From Arthrinium phaeospermum (lineage: Eukaryota; Ascomycota; Sordariomycetes; Amphisphaeriales; Apiosporaceae), in NCBI GenBank assembly GCA_006503535.1, contig QYRS01000011.1, forward strand, positions 1,488,001 to 1,552,000: a stretch of DNA of 64,000 bases, read 5' to 3'. Both the position numbers and the translations under genes were made by a program. The notes under the pieces were generated by a model. That model did not search any database. It was not told the origin of the DNA and saw only the letters and a program-made list of their open reading frames with translations. Positions 1-12,505 of the stretch are shown one piece after another; position 1 is the first letter of the stretch; each line of letters starts with the position of its first letter.

Positions 1-217
1 CTCAGAATGCTATAGATCCGTGGATTCATCGGACTGAGAGGCATCTAGGAAAGCGACGATACCTCGACTTCGATTTCATGATGATGTGTGCATATGTTCT
101 CAGTGGCCGTGTGCGCCAGCAACTCAGATCGTTCGCTGATTCAACACGAGACTCGAGCAGAAAGCTCGATTTACACAACAGATACATGCCACGCCCCAAC
201 CTTCTTCAGATCCAGCA
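1..217. other. 3' flank of the NACHT-ankyrin gene
   Basis: This stretch lies downstream of the stop codon of the minus-strand NACHT-ankyrin gene. I see no coding region of its own; short frames here are shadows. Confidence 0.5.
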
Positions 218-3200
218 CTAATCGGACTCTGTATCGTCGGAATCCTCCTCTTCATCAGACTCCTCTTCTTCAGACCACTCTTCATCAGATTCCGCTTCAT
301 CGATAGAACCTCGTCGCCCGGCATGTCGCTTTTGCGCCACCTTTGCGGCCAAATATGATCCATCCGATGGCAGTTCCGCCCCTCGCTCTAGCAGATAATT
401 ATAGGCTTCCATCTCTTTCCTACTCCGCGCTACTTGGAGCGGCGTGAGCCCTTTGCTGTCCTGGACATTGATCCCGCCTTCATCCGCCGGAGGCACAAGG
501 TTTTTATCCAGCAGGAAACGAAGGACTTTGACATGCCCGCCTTCGGCAGCAAAATGCAAAATATGACGCTGCTTTCCTCTTCCCACGGTGTGGCTAGGAT
601 TGTTCGTCATAACGCCATACCGCGAGTTCCAGTCGTATTTGTTAGGGTGTCCGGACACAGCTGCGTGTATTCTTCGGATCATGTCCAAGTTCCCGTGAAA
701 AGCAGCTGCCTTGGCAACATCCATTCCGTCCGGGCCCTGCGCCAGAATGTCTGCACCATATTCCTCCAGCAGTGTGACAATGTCGAAGCGGTCCTCATCC
801 GCCGCAGCGACAACGAAAGGATACTTGCTATCGCCCGTCTTGGCTTTGTTGGGGTCAAGACCTTTTGTCAGCAAAGTCTTGACCTTCGGTGGTATGTCGT
901 ATGCAGGGCCGGCCATGATGCTTTTTACCAGATCCAGATCAGCTATATTTGCGGCTTCATGTAAGCGATGGTGGTGAGATGACCCGAGAATCTCAACCAA
1001 CACTTCCGGCGGACTGAACTGGCAAGCCACTTCGAGCGCTTTCCATCGGAAAACATCCCATCCTTTTTCCAGAAGGCTGCGAATCAATTTCAAATGACCG
1101 TATTCTACGGCAGCTTTGAGGAGGTTTATGGCAGAAGGAATTTCCCTGTAGTCCGTGGGGTCGTCCAACACTTCTAGGATAATCTCGACAACCTCATGAA
1201 CCCACTCCTGCCTGAAATCATTGGCATGAAGCTTTAAAAGGGCCTGGAAAACCGGGATAGCGGCTGACTGACGCCTGTAAGCCACATAGTCAGACAAAGC
1301 GTTGCTGGTAGCGGCCGTCATGGCTTTGATTGCAGGCACTATAACCAATTCGCCCAGAACCACGCTTTTCTCGCCCTGTATTTTTAAATTAGGCGGCTCG
1401 ATAATAGATCGGCAGTAGAACTCCCAAATAGGAGGTTTGTTATCCTCAGCCTTCGACTGTGCCGGTGTTTCTTGGAAAAGGGCATTGAACACCTGCTGCT
1501 TCACTGGACTTTTATAGCCCCGGGAATTTGAAGCAAACTCGTCTTTCAAACGAAGAAGGAAAAGTTCGGCTGCAGTTCGCCCATCTGCTCTTCGTTTGCC
1601 AACATCATGAGTCAACAGCAATCGTTGTAGTAAGCTCATCTCAATACGCGAACTGATATAATGCAGCGGGGTGGAACCATCCGACGAGTACAAGCCAGCA
1701 GTGACGCCCTTTTGAAGGAGGGCTTGATACAGTTTGTCCGATCCGAGTCGAGCAGCGAGTTGCAACAAGGGCTGACTTGACTCGAAATAAATTGTTTCGC
1801 CCTCTGGACACTTGTCCAGAAGTATATGTGCCGCCTCTTCCTGGTCCTCTTTTATTGCTTCGGCAAGGGGAGTTCGGCCGCCCGATGACAGAATGCGCAG
1901 TCCTTCGAGTCGGCTTTCGGTTTCTAGAAGCGTTTTGAGGATACCTACAGCGTTCTTCACTGCAGCTAGGTGCCAAATGGTGTAGCCAGAACTGGACCAG
2001 TCTTTGGGTGTTACCTCAAGGTGGTTGAAGCCCGCCTCAAGGAACAATTTCAAAGTTGGCAGTCGAGCATCGGTGTTACATGCAAGAAGTGGGGATGGGA
2101 GTCCTTTCGACTGCATGTGGCCTTTGAAGTCGATTCCAGAGGATAGCATAACCCCGATAACATCGGTACTACCTGACCGTGTGGCAATATGCAGAGGATT
2201 GCCTGGCATGCCTAATGCCTGGAAACGTGCATCGGCAATCAACTCAATCATATCATCTACACGGTTGTGGGCAGCTGCAGTTGAGACATAGAGCCTGAAA
2301 TCAGCATCCTCTATACTCTTGGACTCAAATGGCCCTCGGATGTGCTCGTATGTGTCCCAATCGCCCATCGACAAGATTTTAGTGCGCACATAAGAGCCAA
2401 GAGCTGCAGTGTTCGACCCCTTCTCATCGGCTTCTGCATCCACATCCAGGATCTCCTGAAAGATTTCATGCATGACCTGCTTACCCAATATTCGCTTTGG
2501 GTCCTCGATTATTGAAATCATGTCCTTCGACATAGCCCCTGGTGTCCGAATGAACGGAAGTAGAGGTAGAGAACTTGATCTGTTCTGACACAAGTGAAGG
2601 GCTCGACCACTGAAGGACAAATCGGTAGAAGCAACTGTGAGATCTATCCCTTGTTGCATCAGTATTTCTACGGTTAGGCCAATGTCTCGGGGGCTTGCAA
2701 TCTCGTTGTGAAGCCCCGTGATTTTTGCTGGGCCATCAATAAACACTCGAGGCCCAGCCAAAGCACATGCCAAAGGTGTCCCAACCTCACTTTTCGCGTT
2801 GACGCTGATACCTGAATCGATAAGCCAGGAGCAGACAGAATGCAGCCCCAACGATGCCGCGACATGCAAAGGCGTGATGTCTTGCCGAATGACGTAAGCC
2901 GCGATGGCTAGAAAAGTGCTCATCACGTTCCCAAAAGTGTACTGATTCATCAAATATTCAACGAACCAGTTTTGTAGGTAGATCTTCCTTTTCGGATTGA
3001 ACAGCAATCGCAGGTGCTCGCTCGGTGAAAGAGAAGTGTGCTCGGTAGATTCGTATAGCTTTAGCCAAGACCTAGCGGCAAACACATAGAAAGGGTACCG
3101 CGTTCTGCGTTGCTCTACTGTCAGCGAACCACTGGAGACGTGGCGAGTGTGATGACGGAAGTCCTTGAATGTAAGATATCGAACGCATGTTGAAGCTAGC

Positions 3201-5037
3201 CAGGCTGACGGTATCTCTTTAGAAAGGCTGAACTCTCCCAAGGGTCCGTTCGGATTCATGTCTTGCAGATACTCCTTGACGCTGAAATGTGCCAACTCAA
3301 GCCTATTTGAAAGACTGTTTTTTCTCACGAGGCTACTACAAGCGTGTAGTACCTCTGTCTCATTGACGACATCAGACTGGTCAATATAATCTTTGTTGTG
3401 ATCGATAGAAACAGCAAGGCAAAGATCTGCTATTGAAATGCCACTCCCAACGGAGCAGATGCAGTGCAGTGCCTTTCTAGCAATGTTCCGTGTGGATGCG
3501 TTGTTTGCACCCGAGACCTGGCCCCGTAGTATTCTGTCATAGGTTTCGTTAAGCGTCGGTGGCAACCCATCGAGAGCTCGCTTCCGAGCACCTGCCCCTA
3601 ATCCTTGAAGATAATCCAATTGGCAGACTACCCAGCGAAACCTGTGCCAAGGTGGCGGGTCAGCGGTGTTCATTCTATGCCCTTCATGTGTATAAATGAA
3701 GATTTGAGAATATGGTATACTCACATTCCTTGGGCTTTTGACACTAGAATAGAACGTATCTCTTTACCCTCCGTAGGTGCGAGCTGCCGTCGTTGCAGTT
3801 CAGCACCAACAAAAAGCTCGAGGTCTTCTGTGTGAGCGGCAATCTCCAAGTGGGTATAGCTCTCTAACAACTCCTCCCGGATCATCAACTCGTTACGACT
3901 GAATACAGCAATGCTCATGTTCAGAGTATCCGTTGCGAGATGCTTCAATGCTCGAACGACGTCGGCGCAGTGCTTGTCACACTCGTCGAGTGCATCCACA
4001 ACAACAAACACTTTCGAGAATGGTTCACACATCGAGGGTATCAATCGCAGCAGTGTCAGGCTCTCTGGGTCCTTTTCTAGAGAACCACCGTCCTGTAGAG
4101 ACTCGAAATACTTCTCCAGGATTCCAAAGGCATCCTTATGCTGGCGAGCCAACTGCAACGACAGGACCTGGAGGATATTGACAAGTTGTTGGCTTTCAGG
4201 AATCTTGTAGTCGCAGAAGAAGAAAGCCACAGCATCGCATCTGGTGGTATTGGTTTTCTGGGCATTGCCGCAATCACGGACGACCCTCTCAATCAAAGAT
4301 GCACACATGACTGATTTACCAGAACCTGGAATGCCGCTCAGCCACAGCTTGGAGTTAGGAATCGTCATCCAGTTCAGCACCTCATAGCTTTGGTGAAACC
4401 AGCGTCCTGTGTCCTCTTGCTTGAGTCTGATGTTGGACTGGAAACCATGCATGGGATTGACACGGAGAAAATAGCGCTCCACGGCTTCGTTCCTCTCGTC
4501 GAGCATAAACTGGGCTTGGATTCTTTCTAGCTTCTCTATCGCAGTCTGAACACGATCGAGCTTGTTTTTCATCTGGTTTTGAATACCAAGGGACTGCATC
4601 AGTAGATCGATGGTATCAGCTGCGAGAGCAGTGTTGACTGTGGATTTATGGCGTTCAAGCTCCTCCAGTAGCTCCTTGGTCTCGTTCTTGGAGAATGGCC
4701 ACTTCAGACTCTGTATTCTCCCCTTGGATCCACCAGCATGGTGATTTTTGGACGCTTCGTCGATTTTCCTCTCAATGCGAGTCAAGGTTGAAGTAAATAG
4801 CATAACTTGCGATCCTTCCAATGTTGGCTTTCGGGAGCTGGTCTGTTCAAGGCCAGTACAGAGTAGACAGAGGTTCTGGACAATGCCGTAGAAGTTCCTG
4901 ATCTCCTCTGCCAATGTGCCGACGTCGTCCTTGGCGCTCTGTACATCTTTTACGTATCTGAAGACGGCGATGAAGGTGGAAGCTGTGATTTGAGCCAAGC
5001 CAGCCAGGCTCCCAGCGATAGATAGGGGATCTGACAT
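218..5037 (-). CDS. NLR-like STAND protein: Helo-like N-terminus, NACHT NTPase, ankyrin repeats
   Basis: Two exons, 5037..3725 and 3641..218, separated by an 83-nt intron (GTGAGT donor, CACAG acceptor). Splicing joins codon AT/G so that the reading passes from SKAQGM into FRWVVCQLDYL, the usual end of a fungal NACHT module; the product is 1578 aa. Residues 1-60 (MSDPLSIAGSLAGLAQIT start) match the Helo-like N-terminal domain of fungal STAND proteins (PF17111 type). Residues 235-242 are a perfect P-loop (GIPGSGKS) and about 342-353 a Walker B (VFVVVDALDECD). From about residue 690 on there are many diverged ankyrin repeats (TPLHVAASLG, PLHIATRSG, HILHFAAEGGH, TPLQVARSRK). The last 30 residues are almost all Asp/Glu/Ser. 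Family knowledge: such proteins act as cytosolic NTP-driven receptors in non-self recognition or programmed cell death. The actual ligand or effector cannot be read from the sequence. The repeats are dissimilar to each other, unlike recently amplified NLR repeats. Confidence 0.9.
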
Positions 5038-5907
5038 GGCTGAAAAAGGCCGGTCTATTGAGGTATATCTGGTATAGTCATAAGAATTTGATCCACCAGG
5101 AAGGATACGAATATGGGTAGAGGCTCATGAAATGCATTGGTATAGTGCGCAAGGCATCCTTCGTTCAGCCTGCAAGAAAGCCGAGCCGGTGGCTGTGCCG
5201 CCCTACTTACATGTCGCATATGCATGGCGTCCGCTAACTTGATCGGCGATGAAGCAACCATAGGATACAGATAGCTCAGAAGTTATGGAAGATAACAGCC
5301 TCGACTCTCAATTCGACGCTGGAGTTGGCTTTGGAGAAGGGAGGTAGTAAGTCAATCAATGGAGCTTGGCATGGATTTAAACAAACGAGTGGCTCAATTG
5401 ATGCACATTGGGAGGTACGTGTTGTTGCGCGATGGACCCCTCCATCGTTACTGCCCTCCATCGCTCATACCTGCCCGCCCTCCTTTAATAGCGATCGACT
5501 AGGTAATAAACCTCCATCGTAGATGAGTTCGCGTATATGACCACAGCAACCGTCTCGCTTCTGCATCTTGACAACATAATATGTAGACATGTATACACAT
5601 TTCCTGATCCGGTATAAGCCGGCTTGGCTTTCGAAGCAATTGAGCTGGCCGGCCAGTAGACGGGAATAAACGATTCGCCGTCAAGCCCGGAAGTGAAGCC
5701 GGCATCTTTGCTCCCCCCTCTGTCTATCCTCGCTATCCACCCACAACACCCATGGTTTCTCACTACGAGTAAACCCATGCCGTTCCACAGGCGACTCTCT
5801 CCTTTCGGACCTTCCGACAGATCTCTGGCCGATGTCGCCCCGCCACCCAAGCTCCTTGAAGATGCCTGAAACCCCTTCCTCATCATGGCACCGCCATCAA
5901 CAAATTC
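5038..5907. other. Divergent intergenic region, NLR gene / MFS gene
   Basis: About 870 bp between two divergently transcribed genes, so it must hold both promoters. Small frames on both strands (for example 5485-5886 minus) have no family resemblance and no codon pattern I trust. No specific operator recognised. Confidence 0.5.
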
Positions 5908-7821
5908 TTGCCAGACATGGCTGACGACACTGTTTCAAACGCCGCGGCCCCTGTGCTCCCGCGCCAGATCCATGACGCAAGCGAGGAAAAGGACCCGGAA
6001 GTGGTCCCGACTGCTGATGAGCCGGAACCGCTGTCGGATAGCAGCGTGCCGTCCGTGCCGCCCGCCGTGAAGGACGACTCCTCGGTATACGATCGCTACA
6101 GCCCCCGACGCAAAGCCGTTTTCGTAGCGATACTGGCCTTTTGCGGCATTCTCTCGCCCATATCCTCGACAGGGTCGTTGACGGCGGTGCCGGACATTGC
6201 CGAGACGTTCCAGACGTCTGGTAGCGTTGTCAATATCTCCAACGGCCTTTATACGGCGGCCATGGGATTGTCGGCGCTCTTTTGCGGGTCCATCAGCACA
6301 TTGTGCGGGCGGCAGGTCGTACTGTTCAGCAGCGTCATTTCGTTCTTCGTGTTCTCGTTGGGTACCGCGCTATCGCCCAACTTGGCGGCATTCTTCGCTT
6401 TCCGAATGCTGAGCGGGTTTGGGGGCACTGGACTCCTGGTTATGGGTTCGGGATGTATCGGTGATCTGTACAAACCTGTAAGTTTCAATTTGCGAAAGAA
6501 GAACGTCAGGGGTTGGCTGAAAACACATGCCTCGTCTCTCCAAAACGGCCATAATACACGAAAGATGACTGAAGAACATGGCGAATGCAGACTGAGAGAG
6601 GGACAGCTCTTGGTTGGTTCATGAGTGAGTCGTGTGGGCCTCACGTTGATCGACTGTATTGAGTACTTATACCACGTCTTTAGGTGGAACCCTCGTTGGC
6701 CCTGCTTTAGGTATGTTTCCGGCATGTACTCGCGTACCCCCGGTGTTGAATCCCATAGCTCACCATATCAAAAGGGCCCTTGCTTGGTGGTGTCATCGTC
6801 ACTTACACCAACTGGCGCGCCATCTATTGGCTCCAAACAGCCATGGCCGGGCTGGCATCGTTGTTAGCTGTTGTGTTCATCCCAGAGACTATCCACCACA
6901 AACGATGGTCATCCATTCCTAAGGAGAAGAGGTTACGTGCGGTTATGAGTGCCATAAACCCTCTTCGATTACTTGTGCTGTTCAGGAGTTTGAAGCTTGT
7001 CTGCGTGTCGATGGCCTCTTCGTCCCTGGTTTTCAACATGTACTCTTTCCTAGCACCAATTGTAAGTATCGATTTTCTTTGGTATCGTGTATGCAAGTTA
7101 GCCCTTGGGAGACATTGGCTGCTGACGGAAGATATAGGTCTATGTCATCAATCCTCGCCTCAACCTCACAACCCCCCTGGAGTCCGGCCTTTTCTATTTA
7201 GCCCCTGGATGCGGGTACTTGGTGGGCACGTTCTTCGGTGGACGCTGGTCGGACCACGTCGTCAAGAAGTGGATTGGGAAACGCAACGGCCATCGGAAAC
7301 CCGAAGATCGCCTCCGCAGCGCAGTGCCTTGGATGGGACTGGGGATCCCTGGCTCCTTGCTTATCTATGGCTGGTGCCTGGAGTATAATCGTGGTGGAAT
7401 CCCTGTTATTGTCATCTCGATGTTTGTCCAGGGCTTTTCTCAGCTGATGATCTTTCCTTCGCTAAATACCTACTGCCTGGGTAAGCGTGACCAAATAACT
7501 TCCTCTCCAAACTGCACTACTCGAGCTACTTACAAGCACTGGCGCTGCAAACGTTCATCGAGTTCCATACATGTTCCTTTACTGATCAACTCTGCAGATG
7601 TGATCCCATCGCGATCCGCAGAAGTCTTGGCTGGCAACTTTCTGGTCCGTTATATATTCGGCGCCATCGGTACGGCAGTCGTACTCCCAGCAGTGGACGC
7701 TATTGGAATCGGGGCTTTCAGTACGATATCAGCTGGCTTTGTGATTCTGGTCTGCGGTTGGGTTATCCTGGTCATCCACGACGGAGCACTACCGTGGGTT
7801 GGCAAACGGGGCGAGCGCTGA
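5908..7821 (+). CDS. MFS drug:H+ antiporter, DHA1 (Qdr/Flr-like) family
   Basis: Six exons: 5908..6477, 6591..6624, 6684..6710, 6775..7061, 7138..7480, 7598..7821, giving 494 aa. Two are micro-exons (34 and 27 nt), required to rebuild the family-conserved stretch TERGTALGWFMSGTLVGPALG. That stretch contains the antiporter motif C (GPALGPLLGG), diagnostic of drug:H+ antiporters. The N-terminus (about 70 residues) is hydrophilic and cytosolic; 12 hydrophobic segments follow, with the GRQVVLF and FRMLSGFGGTGLLVMGSGCIGDLYKP landmarks of DHA1 proteins. The intron ending at 6774 has an AAG acceptor; other AGs nearby break the frame. Role from family knowledge: proton-coupled export of small toxic or secondary metabolites across the plasma membrane. 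Substrate unknown. ATG 5908 is chosen because the ATG at 5885 is in another frame. Confidence 0.88.
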
Positions 7822-10290
7822 TATGGAGACTATCCGGTCCGCAGTTGCTTAAAATAGACACGAGACTGACAACTTGGGCTCTCGGTGAACCCGACGCCAT
7901 CTGAAGCAAAGCCAAACTATACAGACGATGTAGTGCTCGCATTTTGCTGTCACGGATGATCTTGAGAGATGGTCTTCCAATGTTCAGTAGGGCCGGAATC
8001 GGCCAGAAGAAACTGGCCGCTGACATGAAAGTGGCGTCGACGTGCCTAAACACAAAAAGTCCCCGTGTTGGGGGAAGTTGAGAAGGTAGCATTTTCCGAG
8101 ATAGTGGCGTCCATCGACCGCATCTACAGCGCGAGGTTTCGACATGACGCCATGTATTCGAAGGAAAATGAATCACTATGAACCCCCAGAAAACATCGTG
8201 AAACCGTGTACAGCAGGCAACGTTGCTCCTGTGCATACAGTGCACACAGCTGCAATAGGCAATGCTAAGCGTTTGCCCTGGCTCCTTCGCGCCGAATTTT
8301 TAAGTAGCAGGCAAACCCCGAAAAGGCGGAACACGCTGACGGAGTCATGCTGCCGTGGTACACGATGCACTATGCAAGCCCACCCACGTCAGGCGCTAAG
8401 AAGTAACGGACGATTCCGCCAAACAAACATCACAGGGGAAGGAAGCACTTGGGAGTTCAATTAAGGTTTTGCTGGGGACACACCATCATGGGCGGGTCGA
8501 TGTGATGCCAACGCTGAGCTTTCTACTGTAAGTCTCGAAATCTAGATTCCATCTGGAGATGATGGGCTTACAATAGTCGGGGGGTTCCAGCAGCCCATCG
8601 TTGCTCTCACTGCTACCACTTACTCTATGATATCTTCCTTGCTTTGCTGGAAGCTGCATGCTACTACTGCACTGCTGCCGCGTTACTAAGCCCCCCGTAA
8701 TATGCGGTCTGCTTTCAGTGTCAGAGGCAGTGTTTTGGTCTTGGCGGAAACGTGGCATTGGCCGGCGGCCATGCAGTTCATATCGGAATCCAGATTCAAC
8801 TCCGGCATGTCTGATCCCATGCCAAGAACAGCCACAGGATACCTTCGCACGTAGAAGAAGCCATGTTCTATGAACACGGGGAGCTCATATTCTGATCTAG
8901 TGGCTGACATTTCCATGGCAGCAGCTTCGGTGGTTTGTTACCTCGCCTTCTGCTCCGTTGCGCGAAGGCGTGCTCGTGTCACGCACGACATTGGACTTTC
9001 GAGGGGTGTGGAAAGCTAGATCGTCAGGGTCCATTCCCGCTGTTTGAGCGTGGCGCTTTACTTCTGAGGACGGTTCCAAAGGGACATGGAGAGCATGACG
9101 CGTTATTGGGCGGAATTGGTTCGGCGGAGTCAATTCTTCAAGCCTGTGGCGTATAAGTTGGATGATGTATTGCGCCCAGCTTCCTACGCCAAGCACCAAG
9201 GTCCTTTTCGCATTCAGCAGCTGCGCCGCGGGGTTGTTACCAATCAACCCCGACCGGATCTCGCTCGGTCGGCAGCAATTTGAATTGCTTCGAATATCTC
9301 CTCGGGTTCCATACATATCAAAAGTCGGTAAAAGGAAACCCCAGAGGCAATATAGGTGAGTGGCCCCGTATCGCCGTATATGCTTCATCTGGCTGCCATC
9401 GAACCATCGATTGTCGAAAACCACGTCATTTGGACACCCAACTCCGCGGTATGCGGCAGACAGGGCTTGTTGCCTGTCAGATGTTTGATCCTATTGCGCC
9501 TCTTCGGAGATGCGCGATGCAACTGGGCAGAATCGGGTCCAACGGCTGCATCGCAGCGTAAGCACTTGTGCTCGAGGCTTGATGCCATTGCTGCGCAGCC
9601 AGCTCCCCCCGGCACATCTGTCCGCCATGATTGGCCGACTCGCAGCATGGGCTGGCACAATGCTTCTGTTCTTCTGCCGCGTACAATTGGCCCAAAGCAT
9701 ATCCTAATATTGCTGCTCAAGGGTCTAGGCCCATGCCACCGCATTCAGGTGGGGCTTGCTATACACATCCAATGCCGCATCTCTGTCTCTCTCTCTCCCA
9801 TGCGCTCTTCAGTTTCAGTTTCTCGGGATGACATTCTCTCATCCCCCCTGACAGGTAAGGTAGCATTTCCGAAATCTCCATTGCATACGCACTGGCGTCA
9901 CCAACGCAGCTGTAACCTGTCCAAAGCTACCTAAGCAAAGAAGGGGGTTCGACTGTCGATCTGACAGGTGGGGGAGAAGGAGGCACGGAATCGGCTACTG
10001 CTTACTTACTTGTTTTTCTTATTTAGGGGGCAGTGTGCCTGCCCTGCCTTACCACTTACAGAACAACGTCTTTTGAGGCTGAACCCACCCTGTCCTTGCC
10101 ACCCTTCTCAACTCCCAGACGCGATTCTGTTCTTCTTTCCCGAGTCGCACATCACTCTGATCTCATTGGGTTTGAAACACCACATCTGATTGATCGACCC
10201 AAATCCTCGGGTACGGGGCCAAGACATACTACACATTGTTGAATCGTGACCACTCCGCCGAAGCCCGTTAGTATAGGCGCAGATCCCAAC
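7822..10290. other. 2.5-kb intergenic region
   Basis: Nothing I can support as a gene. Several overlapping 60-190-codon frames exist on both strands (largest 9356-9934 plus), but none starts at a convincing ATG with family similarity, and their peptides are rich in Cys/Arg/Ser as expected for non-coding frames. CT-rich tracts at about 9780-9800 and 10010-10020 look like the leader/promoter of the downstream transcription-factor gene. Confidence 0.5.
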
Positions 10291-12089
10291 ATGACTGCAC
10301 CGCTGGTACCCCGGAAACGCGCGAGCAAGCCCAAAGTCCGGACGGGCTGTGATACCTGTAAGAAGGTCGGTCCCTATCGCGATGTCTTCGTGCGCGAAGC
10401 CACAAGACTTACGGTGAATGTGTTTGCTGATTCTGGGCGTAGCGACGGGTCAAATGTGATGAACGAAAACCTAAATGCGTCCGCTGCGAGAAGCTGAACC
10501 ACAAATGCACATACGCAGCAAGCTCGGAAGCCAAGTCGCCCAAAGAGTCATCATCACCAGAGTCCTGCAGGTCCTCGCCAGCACGCGAGGTTGGCACGCT
10601 ATTCTACCAGCCCAGATGCTACAATCTGAACTCGCAAGAAGGGCTCTACTTTGAACTCTATCAAAACAGGGTCGCAAAGAGGCTGGCGTACCCGGAACTG
10701 TGGTACCGATCTGTTCTAAGGGAAAGCGTTAGGGATAAGACAGTCCGGCACGGCGTGATCGCCATCGGCGCCCTTGCGCAGGCGGGCTTGGAACATGCGG
10801 CGCGCACGAGCTCGAGACAGGTACCGCGGCGCACCTTGTCGAGGGAGCTGATGCGAAGCACACACTACCGGGAAGCTATTCAGAATTACACACAAGCTCT
10901 CTCGACATTCCGCAATCGGATGGAGCTGGAAGGCGGTTCGACACCGCCGCGCACCGTCATTATCGCGACCTTGCTGTTTTTGATCTTCGAACAAATGCAG
11001 GGCAACTCAATTGCAGTACAGCAACTGACAGGGAACGTCATTGCCATGCTTCGTGGCAGTCTTATCACGTTCCAAGCAAAAGGCACTAGCGAGTCGCAGA
11101 TCGCTGCTGAGATAGATGACGAAGGGGTCCAAGAAGCGGAGATGATCCTGCCGCGGATGTTCGCGGCGTCTCTTTCCGGCTGCGAGGTGCATCCCACCGT
11201 ATACCAGCTCGCGCTGCAAATCAACGTCGACCCACTCGATATCGAGGTACCGACGGAGGGAGCGTCACGGTTAAATATCAAACGGGTCTGGGATCGGATG
11301 ATTACACGCCTTACTCTATATACGATCCGCGGACGTGCCGCTTTAGCAGACCCGACGTCCAACCTGGACGAGTACCGGGAAGGCCAGCGGATATTCATGG
11401 ACCGGCTCGCGGAATCGAAAGAAGTGATGATGGCTATGCAAGATCGGGAGTTGGACATCCAGTTCCACCTGACGATCAAGGTGCTCCTGTGCGCTATACA
11501 CATTGCCGAGGTGTACGTGTCGTGTTTTCTGGACGAGACGGATATGTCATGGGACTGCTTCACAGGCCACTACGAGAAGGTCATCGAGATTGCAGAGTCC
11601 ATTTTCGACGTGCTGCCGCCCACCTTCGACGGCTGGCCCATGTACGACTGCAGCCTGCCGCCCATTATCCACTGCGTGTTACAAAAGTGCCGCGACCCGG
11701 CGCTGCACCGGCGAGCGGCCGCCGTCTATCAGAAGCTGACGCAGAATGAGAGGAGCCTGGGCCTGGGCCTGGCCACCCGCGACGCGTCTGACGACGTTGT
11801 CGCTGTGGCCAACGACTGGGCGAGCGAGGTCACTACCGAGGATGGAGAGAGCGCCGTGTCTTCGCCGGGCTCCGAGTCGAGTTTGATTTTGGAGGCGATG
11901 AAGACGTCGGGCTCTGATAGTGGGGGGTCTTCGTGGTCGACGCCGTCGCCGGCATCGTCGCCGTCATCGCCGCCGATACCACGGGCGATGACGCAACAGC
12001 TGCCGATACGAACTGGCCTGCATAAGAAGCTTTGTATGGGGAATTGTTGTTTACGCACTACTGTTATGGCTGGGCCTCTAGCCCATTAG
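10291..12089 (+). CDS. Zn2Cys6 (Gal4-type) transcription factor
   Basis: Two exons: 10291..10365 and 10443..12089 (573 aa). Exon 1 ends in GCDTCKK and exon 2 begins RRVKCDERKPKCVRC; joining them restores an exact CX2CX6CX6CX2CX6C cluster with Cys 20, 23, 30, 37, 40 and 47. The donor is the weak GTCGGT, but it is the only one preserving zinc-ligand spacing; the acceptor is GCGTAG. A Ser/Pro-rich linker (residues 53-70) follows, then a region from about 75 (LFYQPRCYNLNSQEGLYFELYQNRVAKRL) typical of the fungal-specific transcription factor domain (Fungal_trans_2 type). The C-terminus is Ser/Pro-rich. It should bind DNA in the nucleus. It is convergent with the ACS transporter (12.5-14.4 kb) and downstream of the DHA1 transporter; regulation of either is only a guess. 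An upstream in-frame GTG at 10246 is not a plausible start. Confidence 0.9.
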
Positions 12090-12505
12090 GTCGCTAACCG
12101 AGTCGGATGTTTGATTAGGAAGTCATGGACCTATAGACCAACTGAAATGCTAATTAATTTACCAGGATAATCGGGGATACTCAATGGTATAAGACATATT
12201 TATCGTATAGTGAGGGCATCATGAGTCAACTATTCATGAACGGGTATATAGTCACTTCAGCAAGTGCTATGCATCAGGAAAGCATGTTCATATTAATCTG
12301 ACCCGTCCTGACACAAGGCTTTTCAGATTGGGCTGCGAACGTGTTTCGTCGCTTGACAACCTCCAGGACCTCGGCAGCAATCTTGCCAGCAGCTGATTCC
12401 TCAACAAAGCCGGCGCCAGCGCGTCTGACAGCGGACCCCAGACCTCACATCTCCATCGAACAAATGCCCCTCTCCGGCCATGTGCCTATGACTGGGAAAT
12501 GGTAT
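12090..12505. other. Convergent 3' regions
   Basis: AT-rich 3' flanks of two convergent genes. A frame spanning 12341-12919 on the plus strand is mainly the antisense of the transporter exons and is not called. Confidence 0.5.

Noticed and set aside
9356..9934. 192-codon plus-strand open frame
   Set aside because: No recognisable domain, random-looking composition, and overlapping frames of similar length on both strands.
10246..10290. Upstream in-frame GTG start for the Zn2Cys6 protein
   Set aside because: Nuclear fungal genes initiate at ATG; ATG 10291 places the zinc cluster at the usual distance from the N-terminus.
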